Source: a virus. Taken from it: a stretch of DNA of 24,161 nucleotides. This document shows, piece by piece, positions 7,293 through 14,679 of this stretch. The notes under the pieces were generated by a model. The model searched no databases and had not been told where the DNA came from. It saw nothing but the letters and a program-made list of their open reading frames with translations. Position 1 is the stretch's first letter. Each line of letters starts with the position of its first letter. A program made the position numbers and the translations under genes. The DNA is taken from IMG/VR virus record IMGVR_UViG_3300036766_000234, positions 1 through 24,161 of that record; one strand, given 5' to 3'.

Positions 7293-7654
7293 TAGACATC
7301 TTTGTTAGTTGTTTTCAGCTTATCTTTCAACATAATCTTGAAAGGCTCGCTAAGGTGCTCATGTTTTTTAGCACATGACGGGCAAACTATATCATCCCCA
7401 ACGATTTTGGGCTGAGCTTCTTTTCCACAATTTTGACACTTGACACCAAAGGGAACAGTCTGTTTTTGTCGAAATTGTTTAAGGCTCTTCATGGTAGTCT
7501 TCATAAAATAAGTAATGCCATCAATCTCATTATTACAAAGCGGGCAATAGACCTTTTCAGTCTTTGGGTCCATGTAAGGCTCGATCTGCCCGCACTTTCT
7601 TACCTTTTTCTTATCATCAATATATGTGTTGTTGCAGATTGCTGAGATTGGCAT
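7292..7654 (-). CDS. Double zinc-ribbon protein, possible primase partner
   Basis: A 120-aa protein with two sets of four cysteines: C7, C21, C37, C40 and C73, C76, C91, C94. Each looks like a zinc ribbon (the second is C-x2-C, 14 residues, C-x2-C). A basic helical linker of about 30 residues separates them, and the C-terminus is Lys-rich. No enzyme motif is present. It starts at an ATG overlapping the dnaJ stop, with a GAGGT ribosome-binding site, and its own stop overlaps the primase-core start (TAATG). Since that primase lacks the usual N-terminal zinc-binding domain, this protein may act as the template-recognising part of a split primase. This is inference from context; a general zinc-ribbon nucleic-acid binder is the alternative. 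Confidence 0.8.
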   Translation of the reverse strand: MPISAICNNTYIDDKKKVRKCGQIEPYMDPKTEKVYCPLCNNEIDGITYFMKTTMKSLKQFRQKQTVPFGVKCQNCGKEAQPKIVGDDIVCPSCAKKHEHLSEPFKIMLKDKLKTTNKDV

Positions 7655-8574
7655 TACGATACCTCGTCGAGTAAATTAATTAGTTTATCTATATTTTGGG
7701 GATATTGTACTTCCAATATAACCCTCTGATTCCCTATGCCATCTACTCCGCAGTTAGGGATGACAACTTCTTCAAAATTTTTGGATTTCGGTTCTATTCT
7801 AATTTCTTTTTTGCCATGTATTGTATTTACAGTACGACTACAGCCCTTCAAAGCATCTAATAAAGAAACATTTTCATGGCTAACAACATTCCTACCTTCT
7901 AGTCTTAGTCCCGGCTCAGCAGTAACGGTTACATGGCAATAAGCATCTGTATGTTGGTCAGCAAACCCCATGAATGAGCCTGCGTAATTTCCCATTCCTT
8001 GAAGTCGTAAAGTAGTGTCATTTGTGATGCCCGCAGGAATACCCACATGCACAGACACGTCTGTCTTTAATGTTCCAATGCCTTTACAGGAGCTACACCC
8101 TTCAACATCAGACTTGCCATAACAATCAGTGCAAGTACTAATCATTACAGTAATACCTTGCCTAATAATAACCTGTCCTTTGCCGCCACATTTCTTACAG
8201 CCATTATTGAGATGGATTTCTCCATTACCGCCGCACTTTTGACACTTGCCTTGGCGAGAATACTTAACTTCTCGTTTACAACCAAGAACGGATTCTTTGA
8301 ATGAGATAGTTGCTTCAATAGTGATATGCTCTATTTGAACAACTTGCTGTCTATGATATGAGTGAGTTGGTCTCATATCCTCTCGTTCATTACTCTTACC
8401 ACTTTGTACAACTTGATAAGCTTCATTTATTTTCTTGAACTTGGCTTCGGCTCCCGGATCCTTATTAACGTCCGGGTGGAATTTCTTAGTTAGGTCACGG
8501 TACTTCTTCTTGGCCTCCTCAGGGGAGGCGCCCGAATCTAATTCTAAGATTGTATAGGCATCCTTCAACTTCAT
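7654..8574 (-). CDS. dnaJ: DnaJ/Hsp40 co-chaperone
   Basis: A J-domain co-chaperone that would stimulate the ATPase of an Hsp70 (host DnaK, since none is seen here) and deliver client proteins. The J domain spans about residues 1-58 with the HPD tripeptide at 33-35. The DnaJ zinc domain follows at 111-167 with four C-x2-C pairs (C111/C114, C126/C129, C148/C151, C160/C163) in normal spacing. The third repeat is degenerate (CTDCYGKS). A substrate-binding beta domain fills the C-terminal part. At 306 aa it is shorter than E. coli DnaJ (376), mainly because the Gly/Phe-rich linker after the J domain is replaced by a short polar segment at 59-78 and the C-terminal end is reduced. Its ATG overlaps the ruvC-like stop (ATGA) and has AAGGGTAAG upstream. 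Confidence 0.95.
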   Translation of the reverse strand: MKLKDAYTILELDSGASPEEAKKKYRDLTKKFHPDVNKDPGAEAKFKKINEAYQVVQSGKSNEREDMRPTHSYHRQQVVQIEHITIEATISFKESVLGCKREVKYSRQGKCQKCGGNGEIHLNNGCKKCGGKGQVIIRQGITVMISTCTDCYGKSDVEGCSSCKGIGTLKTDVSVHVGIPAGITNDTTLRLQGMGNYAGSFMGFADQHTDAYCHVTVTAEPGLRLEGRNVVSHENVSLLDALKGCSRTVNTIHGKKEIRIEPKSKNFEEVVIPNCGVDGIGNQRVILEVQYPQNIDKLINLLDEVS

Positions 8575-9128
8575 TTTTTCTTACCCTTGAGCTTCACCTT
8601 TCCTGCCAAAACAAATGTATGATAAAGTGCAACAGCTACACCGTCTGCCTTATCGTAATTTTCGACTTTTAGGGAGCCCTTTTTTCCGTACTCATAGGGG
8701 AATGTAATTCCTAAATGTTTTGCGACAAGCTCTGGCACATCTTCTTTTTTTGGAAAAACCTTGTTGAGCTTCAATCCATGACGAATTGTCATTACACTAT
8801 AAAGATTTGGTGATGCTCCAAGATAATCATAAGCTGCCAATCCAATCATTCTATTGAATGTAGTAAGCATGATAATAGTTTGAGCGGAGCTTTTACCTTT
8901 CATGAACTTAATAATGTCTTCAATTGCTATATAGTCTGGCTTATGGTCCTCGATTATCTTCTTCATATGATTTCTAGTATCAACTATTCTTTCTATAATT
9001 GAACCTTTCTTAATTGGCTTGTGATAGCCCATCTTTACCAACTTAATATCGTTAGTTGATTCATCTAAAGTCAGAACACACCATCCTATAGTCGAACTAG
9101 ACACGTCGAACCCAATGACCGTCTTCAT
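8571..9128 (-). CDS. ruvC: RuvC-like Holliday junction resolvase
   Basis: A 185-aa RNase H-fold nuclease of the RuvC group, expected to cut branched DNA made by recombination and replication before packaging. The four acidic positions of the family are visible: Asp8 in GFDVSSSTIGW, Glu70 in YIAIED, and Asp159 and Asp162 in YDKADGVAVAL. The DxxD spacing and length fit RuvC (173 aa in E. coli). The C-terminal tail is strongly basic. Its ATG overlaps the stop of the HNH gene and its stop overlaps the dnaJ start, so these genes are translationally coupled. No RuvA or RuvB is seen, as is usual for phage resolvases. A mitochondrial- or poxvirus-like resolvase is a less likely alternative. Confidence 0.9.
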   Translation of the reverse strand: MKTVIGFDVSSSTIGWCVLTLDESTNDIKLVKMGYHKPIKKGSIIERIVDTRNHMKKIIEDHKPDYIAIEDIIKFMKGKSSAQTIIMLTTFNRMIGLAAYDYLGASPNLYSVMTIRHGLKLNKVFPKKEDVPELVAKHLGITFPYEYGKKGSLKVENYDKADGVAVALYHTFVLAGKVKLKGKKK

Positions 9129-9745
9129 TTGTTGCTCCTATCAAAGAAAGCAACAATCATTTTTAACTCTTGCAAAGTTGCATCATTTTTAATTCTGTTA
9201 GCCCTATGTGATATAAGCTGTATATTGCCTGGAATATATCCCAACTCTGGAATTATTCTGTCTAAAGATGGCGAATCATCTTGCGATATTTTATTGTTGA
9301 ATTGTAGTTGGATACCTAACATCGGACATTTTCCATCTAATGGAAATGTATCAATAATATCTTGCTTACTTATTGTAAACGGTACGCCAGCAGTTTTGGC
9401 ACGTCTTTTAGCTGCATACCAAACAAATCTAAAACGATCTTCAGATCTTTTATGTTCTCTCCACTCTTTATTCTTTTGCTTTCTGAAATCACTTTTTTCA
9501 TACTCACGCAATGTATCTTTATTCTTTTCTCTCCACTCTTTATTGCGTCTTCTTACATCATCTTTATTTTGTTGATAGTATTCTTTTGATTGCTGAGATT
9601 TTTTTTCTTTGCGTCGCATATTGCCTATACGTGCTTTCTCGCGACAAGAGAAACAAAGTTTGAAATAACCTATAAGCTCAAGCTTTCGAAAATGAGTAAA
9701 AAACGCGTCTTCCCATTCCTGTTTACATGCGGTACATCTTCTCAT
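9125..9745 (-). CDS. Free-standing HNH endonuclease with N-terminal zinc finger
   Basis: A 206-aa HNH nuclease. Residues 1-36 carry a zinc finger (C4, C7, C31, C34). Residues about 40-105 are a basic, tyrosine- and glutamate-rich helical array with a repeated NKEWRE motif, probably DNA-binding. The nuclease module at about 138-200 has KCPMLGI, SLDRI (Asp162), GYIPGNIQLIS and RANRIKND, a pattern common in phage HNH proteins. Such genes often behave as homing endonucleases. It sits between the terminator of the ssDNA-binding gene and the ruvC-like gene, whose start it overlaps by 4 nt. No good ribosome-binding site precedes its ATG, so expression may be low. The same architecture recurs at 20790-21515. 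A host-defence or recombination-nuclease role is possible but less likely. Confidence 0.88.
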   Translation of the reverse strand: MRRCTACKQEWEDAFFTHFRKLELIGYFKLCFSCREKARIGNMRRKEKKSQQSKEYYQQNKDDVRRRNKEWREKNKDTLREYEKSDFRKQKNKEWREHKRSEDRFRFVWYAAKRRAKTAGVPFTISKQDIIDTFPLDGKCPMLGIQLQFNNKISQDDSPSLDRIIPELGYIPGNIQLISHRANRIKNDATLQELKMIVAFFDRSNK

Positions 9746-9805
9746 ACTGCAATGATAAACTATTAGTAGAGTTTGCTAGAAATACCACAATTAGTTATTA
9801 TCGAA

Positions 9806-9844
9806 CAAAATAGAAGAGGCCCATAACGGTTAGTTGTGGGCCTC
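9806..9844 (-). terminator. Rho-independent terminator after the ssDNA-binding gene
   Basis: On the minus strand, GAGGCCCA (9844-9837) pairs perfectly with TGGGCCTC (9823-9816). Three further pairs (AAC with GTT) follow past one mismatch, closing a 5-nt loop. The stem is followed by TTCTATTTTG. It begins about 26 nt past the TAA of the ssDNA-binding protein gene. The GC-rich stem in an AT-rich gap is distinctive; the T-run is interrupted by C and A but adequate. Confidence 0.8.
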
Positions 9845-9869
9845 CTTGTTATCTAGACTTATGAGCTAA

Positions 9870-10589
9870 TTAGGCCTGTGGCTTATCTGCATAGTCTGGG
9901 AATGAAGTCTCTAGTTCTTCATCATCTGTCATGCTGACGGCTGCTGGAGCAGCTTTTGGCGTTACAGCAGCGGCGGTTTTAGTAGCTGGTGCGGCTTGCG
10001 TTGCACCTGTGGTCGTTACGCCGTTGATCTTATCGATTCGCTTCTGAACGATGTCAGCAGCAGGAGGACTTACTCTACGCTTTAGGTCATCCATATCGAC
10101 TTTGCTGTCTTTAATTACTTGGTCAGCAGCGGACAAGGCTTCTTTGCTATACGCTTGTACAGAGTAGTAGCCAGTTGCTCCACCGTTCTTATCAACTTCA
10201 ATGTTGATATCATACTTGGTTGGATCGCCAAACTTTGCATTCTTGGCAAACTTTCTGATCTGTGAGAACACAGCGAAAGAAATGTCTAGAATCTTATAGG
10301 TGTTATCCTTACGACTAATTACGCCGAGTAACCAGCGTGGCTTAGCCTTATCTCCCGTAGCACAGAGAGGGCAGCTTCCGTGAATTGCGGAACACTGAAC
10401 TTTCTGTCCGAAACCAGGATCACCTTCCTTCTTGAACTTGTGAACGAAGTGCTGAAAAGGTTGGGTTAGAAGTCTTACTTCATTAGTACCCTCATCCAAA
10501 CGAAGGAACAAGTCCTTGCTGTTTGTGGTCTTCTTATTGTCGCCTGCAAAAACATCATCATTCCAAGATACTTCACCGAATGTAGTCAT
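9870..10589 (-). CDS. gp32-type single-stranded DNA-binding protein
   Basis: A 239-aa protein matching the phage gp32-like ssDNA-binding family, which coats ssDNA during replication and recombination. An OB-fold core spans about residues 25-160. Within it the zinc site is visible as C66, H70, C73 and C76 (CSAIHGSCPLC), together with the family pattern around WLLGV, ISRKD and YKILDIS. An Ala/Pro/Thr-rich linker at about 196-222 leads to an acidic tail (DDEELETSFPDY), the part that in gp32 recruits partner proteins. The ATG has a good ribosome-binding site (TAGGAG). The gene ends at a strong terminator, and an 85-nt gap precedes it, so it may have its own promoter, fitting a protein needed in bulk. 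Gene order with a UvsX-like recombinase supports the call. Confidence 0.9.
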   Translation of the reverse strand: MTTFGEVSWNDDVFAGDNKKTTNSKDLFLRLDEGTNEVRLLTQPFQHFVHKFKKEGDPGFGQKVQCSAIHGSCPLCATGDKAKPRWLLGVISRKDNTYKILDISFAVFSQIRKFAKNAKFGDPTKYDINIEVDKNGGATGYYSVQAYSKEALSAADQVIKDSKVDMDDLKRRVSPPAADIVQKRIDKINGVTTTGATQAAPATKTAAAVTPKAAPAAVSMTDDEELETSFPDYADKPQA

Positions 10590-10674
10590 ATTGATCTCCT
10601 ACTGTTATTTTTCTTTTTGTACACTATGGTACTTTTTCTTCTTAACAAAACAATCGATCGTCTTCTTTAACACA

Positions 10675-10950
10675 TTATTGTGTAAATCTTACGTAACGAG
10701 TGCGCGCATGATCAGTGGTTCGGCTAAATCTTACACCGATACCTCTGTTTCGTAGTCTGTTTGCTATTCTATTGATAGCGATTCTTAATGCTGCCGGGGA
10801 CGCAGGTAAAAGTGCCCTTTGATTCTTGCTCGAAACTCTGTGAAGAGCAGTCTTCAAATTAGTCATCGTTCCAACCCAAATACCAGGCTGCCTTTCTATT
10901 ACTGTATTGACTTTTGTCAAAATCAATTCGCTTATGTTTTTCTTACTCAT
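10675..10950 (-). CDS. Small winged-helix-like protein
   Basis: A 91-aa basic protein. Residues about 20-91 follow a pattern I associate with the C-terminal winged-helix region of phage and plasmid primase-helicases and related ATPases: a start like W.GT...L..AL, then LPASPAALRIAINRIANRLR, then RGIGVRFSR and a basic strand ending in RTRYVRF. Here it stands alone without the ATPase. It would be expected to bind DNA. The ATG overlaps the upstream stop (TAATG) and has AAGGAAAG before it. It sits between a small unknown gene after the recombinase and the ssDNA-binding protein gene, so a role as replication accessory is plausible. Family assignment is from memory of the pattern, so moderate. Confidence 0.7.
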   Translation of the reverse strand: MSKKNISELILTKVNTVIERQPGIWVGTMTNLKTALHRVSSKNQRALLPASPAALRIAINRIANRLRNRGIGVRFSRTTDHARTRYVRFTQ

Positions 10951-11303
10951 TATCTTTCCTTACTTACGTTAACTGTAGTAATGCTCTTAACAGCGTTAAA
11001 TACTAAGCTTCTAATGCTGTGAATTCTATGCAAAGGAAGCATCATTTCCAATATAAGTTCTTTAGGGCAGCTTGTCAAGATCTCCGAAAAACTTTTGATT
11101 ATTTCGTCTTCGCTTTTATCACAGAAAATTCCCTTGACTTGCACAAACCCATTCTCAGACTGTGGTTTGTCCAAAGAAATAAATCTCTGAAAATTACGAA
11201 CCTTCCCTGTTACACCATCATCTAATGTAATTAGGAATGGTGGCTTCTTTAGAGATGGAGCTTGCGCGCCTATTAGACTTGTTGGTCCTAAATCGATTGG
11301 CAT
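10950..11303 (-). CDS. Unknown protein after the recombinase gene
   Basis: A 117-aa protein I cannot assign. Residues 20-65 look beta-rich (FLITLDDGVTG, then FVQVKGIFCD), with a helix at 66-78 and a hydrophobic strand or helix at about 80-108 (LILEMMLPLHRIHSIRSLVF). The tail is polar. There is no metal site or catalytic motif. It starts 2 nt after the UvsX-like gene's stop, without a good ribosome-binding site, so it is almost certainly translated by coupling to the recombinase. Its own stop overlaps the next gene. Tight linkage to recombinase and ssDNA-binding protein suggests a part in the same process, but the sequence alone does not show it. Confidence 0.8.
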   Translation of the reverse strand: MPIDLGPTSLIGAQAPSLKKPPFLITLDDGVTGKVRNFQRFISLDKPQSENGFVQVKGIFCDKSEDEIIKSFSEILTSCPKELILEMMLPLHRIHSIRSLVFNAVKSITTVNVSKER

Positions 11304-11305
11304 AA

Positions 11306-12499
11306 TTACTTAACCTTCTTACTCTTCTTTGTCTCATCTTCAACAACCGGAAGGGCCGCAAGGGCTGAAGCCTTTTTTGCTTCTTGCTCTTTGCGAGCGT
11401 TCTCTTGTTTATGATCACGAGCATCACTAATCTTTAGTTCTAACTCGGAAGATAATGCAGGATCATTCTTGATACCTTCGCAAAGCTTTGGAAAGCCTAC
11501 CCACTTCTTATCGCCATACTCGTGAGAGACGGCAGATGTCTTTTGGATAATATTGTAATCAACGGCTAGTTGAGCAATTTCTTCGTGTCTATCTATAACG
11601 CCGATTCCAAAGTTTACCTTGAATTCGCATTTGCGTGGCCATGGGCCGAACTTTGACTTCTCAATGGTTGCACGCATCGTGTGACCAATTTTGTCTTCCT
11701 TATCGTCAAGGATTTGCTTATCTTTAGCTTGGGAAGCTTCAAAGTAAACGTTGACAGACAAGAAGTGAGCATAGCTGTTGCCGCCAGAGAACGTATGGTC
11801 TGGGCCATAAGCATCCATGCTATCTTTCTTATGGTTGATAAAAATGAACGGAACTTGCGCTCTATTTGCATCAAGAGACAGCTTACGGAAAGTGGTAGTT
11901 AAGAACCTGGCTAGCAAGGCCATATTCATTTTACCTACGGCAGCAATATCTTCACCTGGAGGAATAAGTGCTCCAAGAGAATCTAGTACAACCATATTGA
12001 TGTTGAACTCGCCAGCCATAATCATGTCTAGTAAGCCATCTTTTGTCTTACCAACAAGTTGATGAGTCTTCTTATCTTCTTTAGGGACACCAAGAATCAT
12101 TTCGAAGCAGCTACGACCGATAACGGCCGTCTCACCATCTACAACAATGATTCGCGATACATCAAGACCTAAAGTCTCTGCCCAACGTGGATCGAAAGTG
12201 CCTTCAGCGTCAATGAACATTTGCTGAGCATTCTTGTCAGCTAGCTGAGCCTCTTTCATAGCAATCATAGCCATGAGAGTCTTACCGGAACCAGTTGGTC
12301 CGTAATACTGAATCAATCTACCCTTTGGAATTCCTCCGGAGGAAAGAGCGTCATCAAGTGCTAATGAACCAGTTGAAGTAACTGGCAGTTTCTCTCCAAC
12401 AGATTCGTGTGCGAATTTGAAATCTAATTGTTCGTCAGCTTCTGCAAAGCTGCGAAAAAATGCTGTTAGCTTATCTGACTTCTTCTTATCATCTGACAT
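11306..12499 (-). CDS. uvsX: RecA/UvsX-family recombinase
   Basis: A 397-aa strand-exchange ATPase that would form filaments on ssDNA and drive recombination-dependent replication and repair. The core runs from STGSLALDDAL (42-52). Walker A is GPTGSGKT at 67-74. The catalytic Glu is E99 in IDAEGTFDP. Walker B is MVVLDSLGAL at 169-178. The L2 region starts at FINHKKD (about 220-226), with the SGGN motif after it. Bacterial RecA has Gln at the position of His223 (Gln194 in E. coli); T4 UvsX, as I recall, has His, so the protein leans towards UvsX. The C-terminal 40 residues are Lys/Ala-rich and very basic. A strong ribosome-binding site (GGGAGATAAA) precedes the ATG. The upstream gene may encode its mediator. 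Confidence 0.93.
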   Translation of the reverse strand: MSDDKKKSDKLTAFFRSFAEADEQLDFKFAHESVGEKLPVTSTGSLALDDALSSGGIPKGRLIQYYGPTGSGKTLMAMIAMKEAQLADKNAQQMFIDAEGTFDPRWAETLGLDVSRIIVVDGETAVIGRSCFEMILGVPKEDKKTHQLVGKTKDGLLDMIMAGEFNINMVVLDSLGALIPPGEDIAAVGKMNMALLARFLTTTFRKLSLDANRAQVPFIFINHKKDSMDAYGPDHTFSGGNSYAHFLSVNVYFEASQAKDKQILDDKEDKIGHTMRATIEKSKFGPWPRKCEFKVNFGIGVIDRHEEIAQLAVDYNIIQKTSAVSHEYGDKKWVGFPKLCEGIKNDPALSSELELKISDARDHKQENARKEQEAKKASALAALPVVEDETKKSKKVK

Positions 12500-12511
12500 T
12501 TTATCTCCCTA

Positions 12512-13021
12512 TCATTCGTAGCCTTCGGGCACCTTGTCGGTCGTGCTTGAGTTATATCCGAGGATCGTCCTGCGTAGGCCCGCCGCAATATCTTTAAAAT
12601 GGTGGTGGGCTTTTACAATGATATCGAATTTTCGTTCAAGGGCGACCTTACCGCCTTTGGCTTCTGCTAGTTTATCTAACGCTGCTGTTACTTCGGGCGA
12701 ACATTCTGCTGCCCATTTCTTCATGTCTGAGGTCGTTCGTGCTCCATCTGGAGCTACATAATCTAAAGACACTTTGTTTTTAACACTATTTACTTTTGCT
12801 TCTAGATGTCCTACTGTCTTAACCATCTTGGCCATATGTTCTGCCAAGATATCTGCTCCTCTTAATGCTTGTTGCTGTAAATACTCAGCATGTGCCAAAT
12901 CTATGGCGTCTACATCGCTGAGTTGTATTAACACTTGCTGAACCTCGGTTAAATCGAAATCCTTGAAATTTTCCTCAAGATTGGCTCCGATTATGTCGCC
13001 GAGTCTTACTTGTTGGCTCAT
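12512..13021 (-). CDS. Coiled-coil protein, possible UvsY-like recombination mediator
   Basis: A 169-aa helical protein starting at the ATG at 13021, which has an ideal ribosome-binding site (AAGGAAG, 6-nt spacer). An in-frame TTG at 13069 is possible but has no such site. Residues about 45-95 form a heptad-like helix. A short DYVAPDGART turn follows, then SDMKKWAAECSPEV and a longer basic helix (KFDIIVKAHHHFKDI) ending in RRTILGY. This order (helix, basic turn, helix with LD..L, basic helix) recalls the UvsY recombination mediators that load UvsX on gp32-coated ssDNA. The gene lies 12 nt upstream of the recombinase. The assignment is by overall pattern and context, without a decisive motif, and could be wrong. 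Confidence 0.75.
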   Translation of the reverse strand: MSQQVRLGDIIGANLEENFKDFDLTEVQQVLIQLSDVDAIDLAHAEYLQQQALRGADILAEHMAKMVKTVGHLEAKVNSVKNKVSLDYVAPDGARTTSDMKKWAAECSPEVTAALDKLAEAKGGKVALERKFDIIVKAHHHFKDIAAGLRRTILGYNSSTTDKVPEGYE

Positions 13022-13099
13022 GTCTGTCTTCCTTTGTAATATTGAATTGATTGAACTTTTTCTCGACAAAAAATGATTAGTATTGTTGTCGAATATCGA

Positions 13100-13390
13100 T
13101 TATTTTTTCTTTAGTTCGGCTACAGCTTCATCCACCTGTTGGTGCATTAGGCGTAAATGTTGGTGTTGCATTAGCGACATCAAAAATAGAAATACTTCTA
13201 GGCTGGTCTGGCGCCTAGAGGGCGGCTTTAAGAATACAATGATTCCTTGGCTATCTGTCTCAAAAAGATCAATGAAAAGGTCTTCGCCTTTATTGGTCAT
13301 GGTCGTATATGACTTAACTATCTTCTGATACATAGCCCATTCAGGCTCAGTCATATCTAATCTTTTATTGTCAACAATTCTAATAGACAT
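13100..13390 (-). CDS. Unknown small protein, 96 aa
   Basis: A compact 96-aa protein. It begins with a beta hairpin and the segment RLDMTEPEWAMYQKI (10-24), then GEDLFIDLFETDSQGIIVFLKPP (35-57, a strand-turn-strand), then a hydrophobic helix (EVFLFLMSLMQHQHLRLM at 65-82) and a charged end. The well-ordered pattern suggests a conserved phage protein, and I have the impression of having seen similar sequences in large phages, but no function is attached to them. It lies 20 nt after the zinc-ribbon gene and about 80 nt before the ATG of the putative mediator. The ribosome-binding site is poor. Confidence 0.8.
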   Translation of the reverse strand: MSIRIVDNKRLDMTEPEWAMYQKIVKSYTTMTNKGEDLFIDLFETDSQGIIVFLKPPSRRQTSLEVFLFLMSLMQHQHLRLMHQQVDEAVAELKKK

Positions 13391-13410
13391 CTTACTTACT
13401 TTGTCCTAAA

Positions 13411-14274
13411 TTACGATCTAGAGAATCCGCCTTTACCAGAGGATAACCTCTTGTGGCCATTCTGAACCTTATGTTGCATTTCGTGAAGTGATTGCAAGTC
13501 CTTTTCATTGGCCCCGCCTTGATTACCCCTCTTATTAGAGCGTGAGGCCATTGCAAGAACAACAGATGGAATCTCATCATCGTCGCCAGTTGGGTCGGCC
13601 ATTAGACCTGAGGACACTATATCGCCACTATCAATCATGGAAGAGAATACTGCGACATCTTCTTCGCTAGCCGAGTCTAACATATCAGGACTAATCACAG
13701 ATGCCACACCACCTTCTTCAATGGCCGCTGACCCTGAGCTTTTGATTTCTTCGACTCTCGCCCTAAGATTTCTAGTTTTTTCTGCGACACTTTTAGGCAG
13801 TTCCGGCTCATCGGGTGACCTCGCTGCTTTTCCTGAACTCTTGCCAGCGCTCTTAAGTACCTCGGCTCGTTCAAAGAAACTCTCTGTCTTAGCGTCTGAT
13901 TGTACCTTTTCTACAGCAACCTCTTCTTCCGTGTATCCGCCCTTACCATCAGGTACCTTAATCTTAGCGGTACTAAATCTCTTCTCTTGAAATTCAGCCT
14001 CATCAATTTCTTTACGAAGTTCTTTTAGAGAACCTTTAGGCAAGAATAGCTTAAGGTCTGGAGAATCTGTTTTGATATAACCATGTACAGAAAGCATCCA
14101 ATCATCAAGTTGAGCTTGATACTTTAGCATATCATTCATTGCTAATGATAAATTGGCAATACAATTCTTAAGGTGCTCTTCCATGATGGGATCGCCACAA
14201 GAAGGGCACACGTTAATATCTATAGCGTGCTTCCACTTTGGATTGATTTCGGTCTCACATGAAATGCATTTCAT
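13411..14274 (-). CDS. Unknown protein with N-terminal zinc ribbon
   Basis: A 287-aa protein. The N-terminus is a clear four-Cys zinc ribbon (C3, C6, C23, C26; MKCISC and VCPSCGD). Residues 33-65 are a helix, 70-130 a mixed charged region, and 130-235 an acidic, Ser/Ala-rich, probably disordered stretch. The C-terminal 45 residues are Gly/Lys/His/Arg-rich and end in a GKGGFSRS-like tail. The layout (metal-binding head, acidic middle, basic tail) suggests a nucleic-acid- or protein-binding adaptor, but no family is recognised. It starts immediately after the upstream stop (TAAATG), so translation is coupled to the membrane-anchored protein gene. A separate frame within its 3' part is a shadow. 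Confidence 0.83.
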   Translation of the reverse strand: MKCISCETEINPKWKHAIDINVCPSCGDPIMEEHLKNCIANLSLAMNDMLKYQAQLDDWMLSVHGYIKTDSPDLKLFLPKGSLKELRKEIDEAEFQEKRFSTAKIKVPDGKGGYTEEEVAVEKVQSDAKTESFFERAEVLKSAGKSSGKAARSPDEPELPKSVAEKTRNLRARVEEIKSSGSAAIEEGGVASVISPDMLDSASEEDVAVFSSMIDSGDIVSSGLMADPTGDDDEIPSVVLAMASRSNKRGNQGGANEKDLQSLHEMQHKVQNGHKRLSSGKGGFSRS

Positions 14275-14679
14275 TTATTTGGTCCCATTATCTGTAAATG
14301 TGGCTAACTCAGCAACAGCATCGGCTGCAGGAGTCTCAGTAGCTATAACAGCAGTTGGCTGAGGGACTACTTTGTTTAATTTGCTGCCTTGTAAACCTTC
14401 AATTTTTTTAGCTGCAAACTGCTTGCGTGATTTAAGCACTGGATGATCTTCTGGCTTATTAACCCACCCACATTTTTGTGTAGTAGAAGGCAGTGTAATT
14501 TGAGAAGTTCTAGGGCTAATGTGGACATCTACTTGAGGTGGTGCTGGTGGTGGAGCAACGAAATCTGGATTTTTGCCCTTCAAAACAATTAGGTGACGTA
14601 AAACTAGATTCGTGCTAGTTAGTAATAGAGTGGCCAAAAGCTGAACAACACCCAGGTAAAATCTCTTGAAAAATGACAT
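14275..14679 (-). CDS. Small protein with N-terminal membrane segment and Pro-rich linker
   Basis: A 134-aa protein. Residues about 8-32 form a hydrophobic helix (YLGVVQLLATLLLTSTNLVL) preceded by Lys and Arg, a likely inner-membrane anchor; no signal-peptidase or lipobox site is seen. A Pro-rich stretch follows (APPPAPPQVD at about 42-51), then a basic domain containing one Cys, then an Ala/Thr-rich tail. By the positive-inside rule the short N-terminus would be cytoplasmic. Function unknown. A role in membrane association of the replication machinery or in lysis control is possible, but nothing proves it. The ATG has AAGGATAAG upstream and overlaps the previous stop. Confidence 0.78.
   Translation of the reverse strand: MSFFKRFYLGVVQLLATLLLTSTNLVLRHLIVLKGKNPDFVAPPPAPPQVDVHISPRTSQITLPSTTQKCGWVNKPEDHPVLKSRKQFAAKKIEGLQGSKLNKVVPQPTAVIATETPAADAVAELATFTDNGTK

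Noticed and set aside
9746-9800. TTGTGG-N16-TACTAA as a promoter for the HNH/ruvC unit
   Set aside because: Poor match to both host-type boxes; in AT-rich gaps such pairs are common by chance.
10619-10632. GTAC-N6-GTAC dyad before the SSB gene
   Set aside because: Arms of only 4 bp, themselves palindromic; flanking A and T runs are not complementary. Too weak to call an operator.
11614-12062. Frames overlapping the recombinase gene on both strands
   Set aside because: They lie wholly inside a gene with clear RecA motifs and show no motif of their own.
13022-13069. Upstream TTG start giving a 185-aa form of the coiled-coil protein
   Set aside because: The ATG at 13021 has an ideal ribosome-binding site; the TTG has none, and the extra 16 residues are unremarkable.
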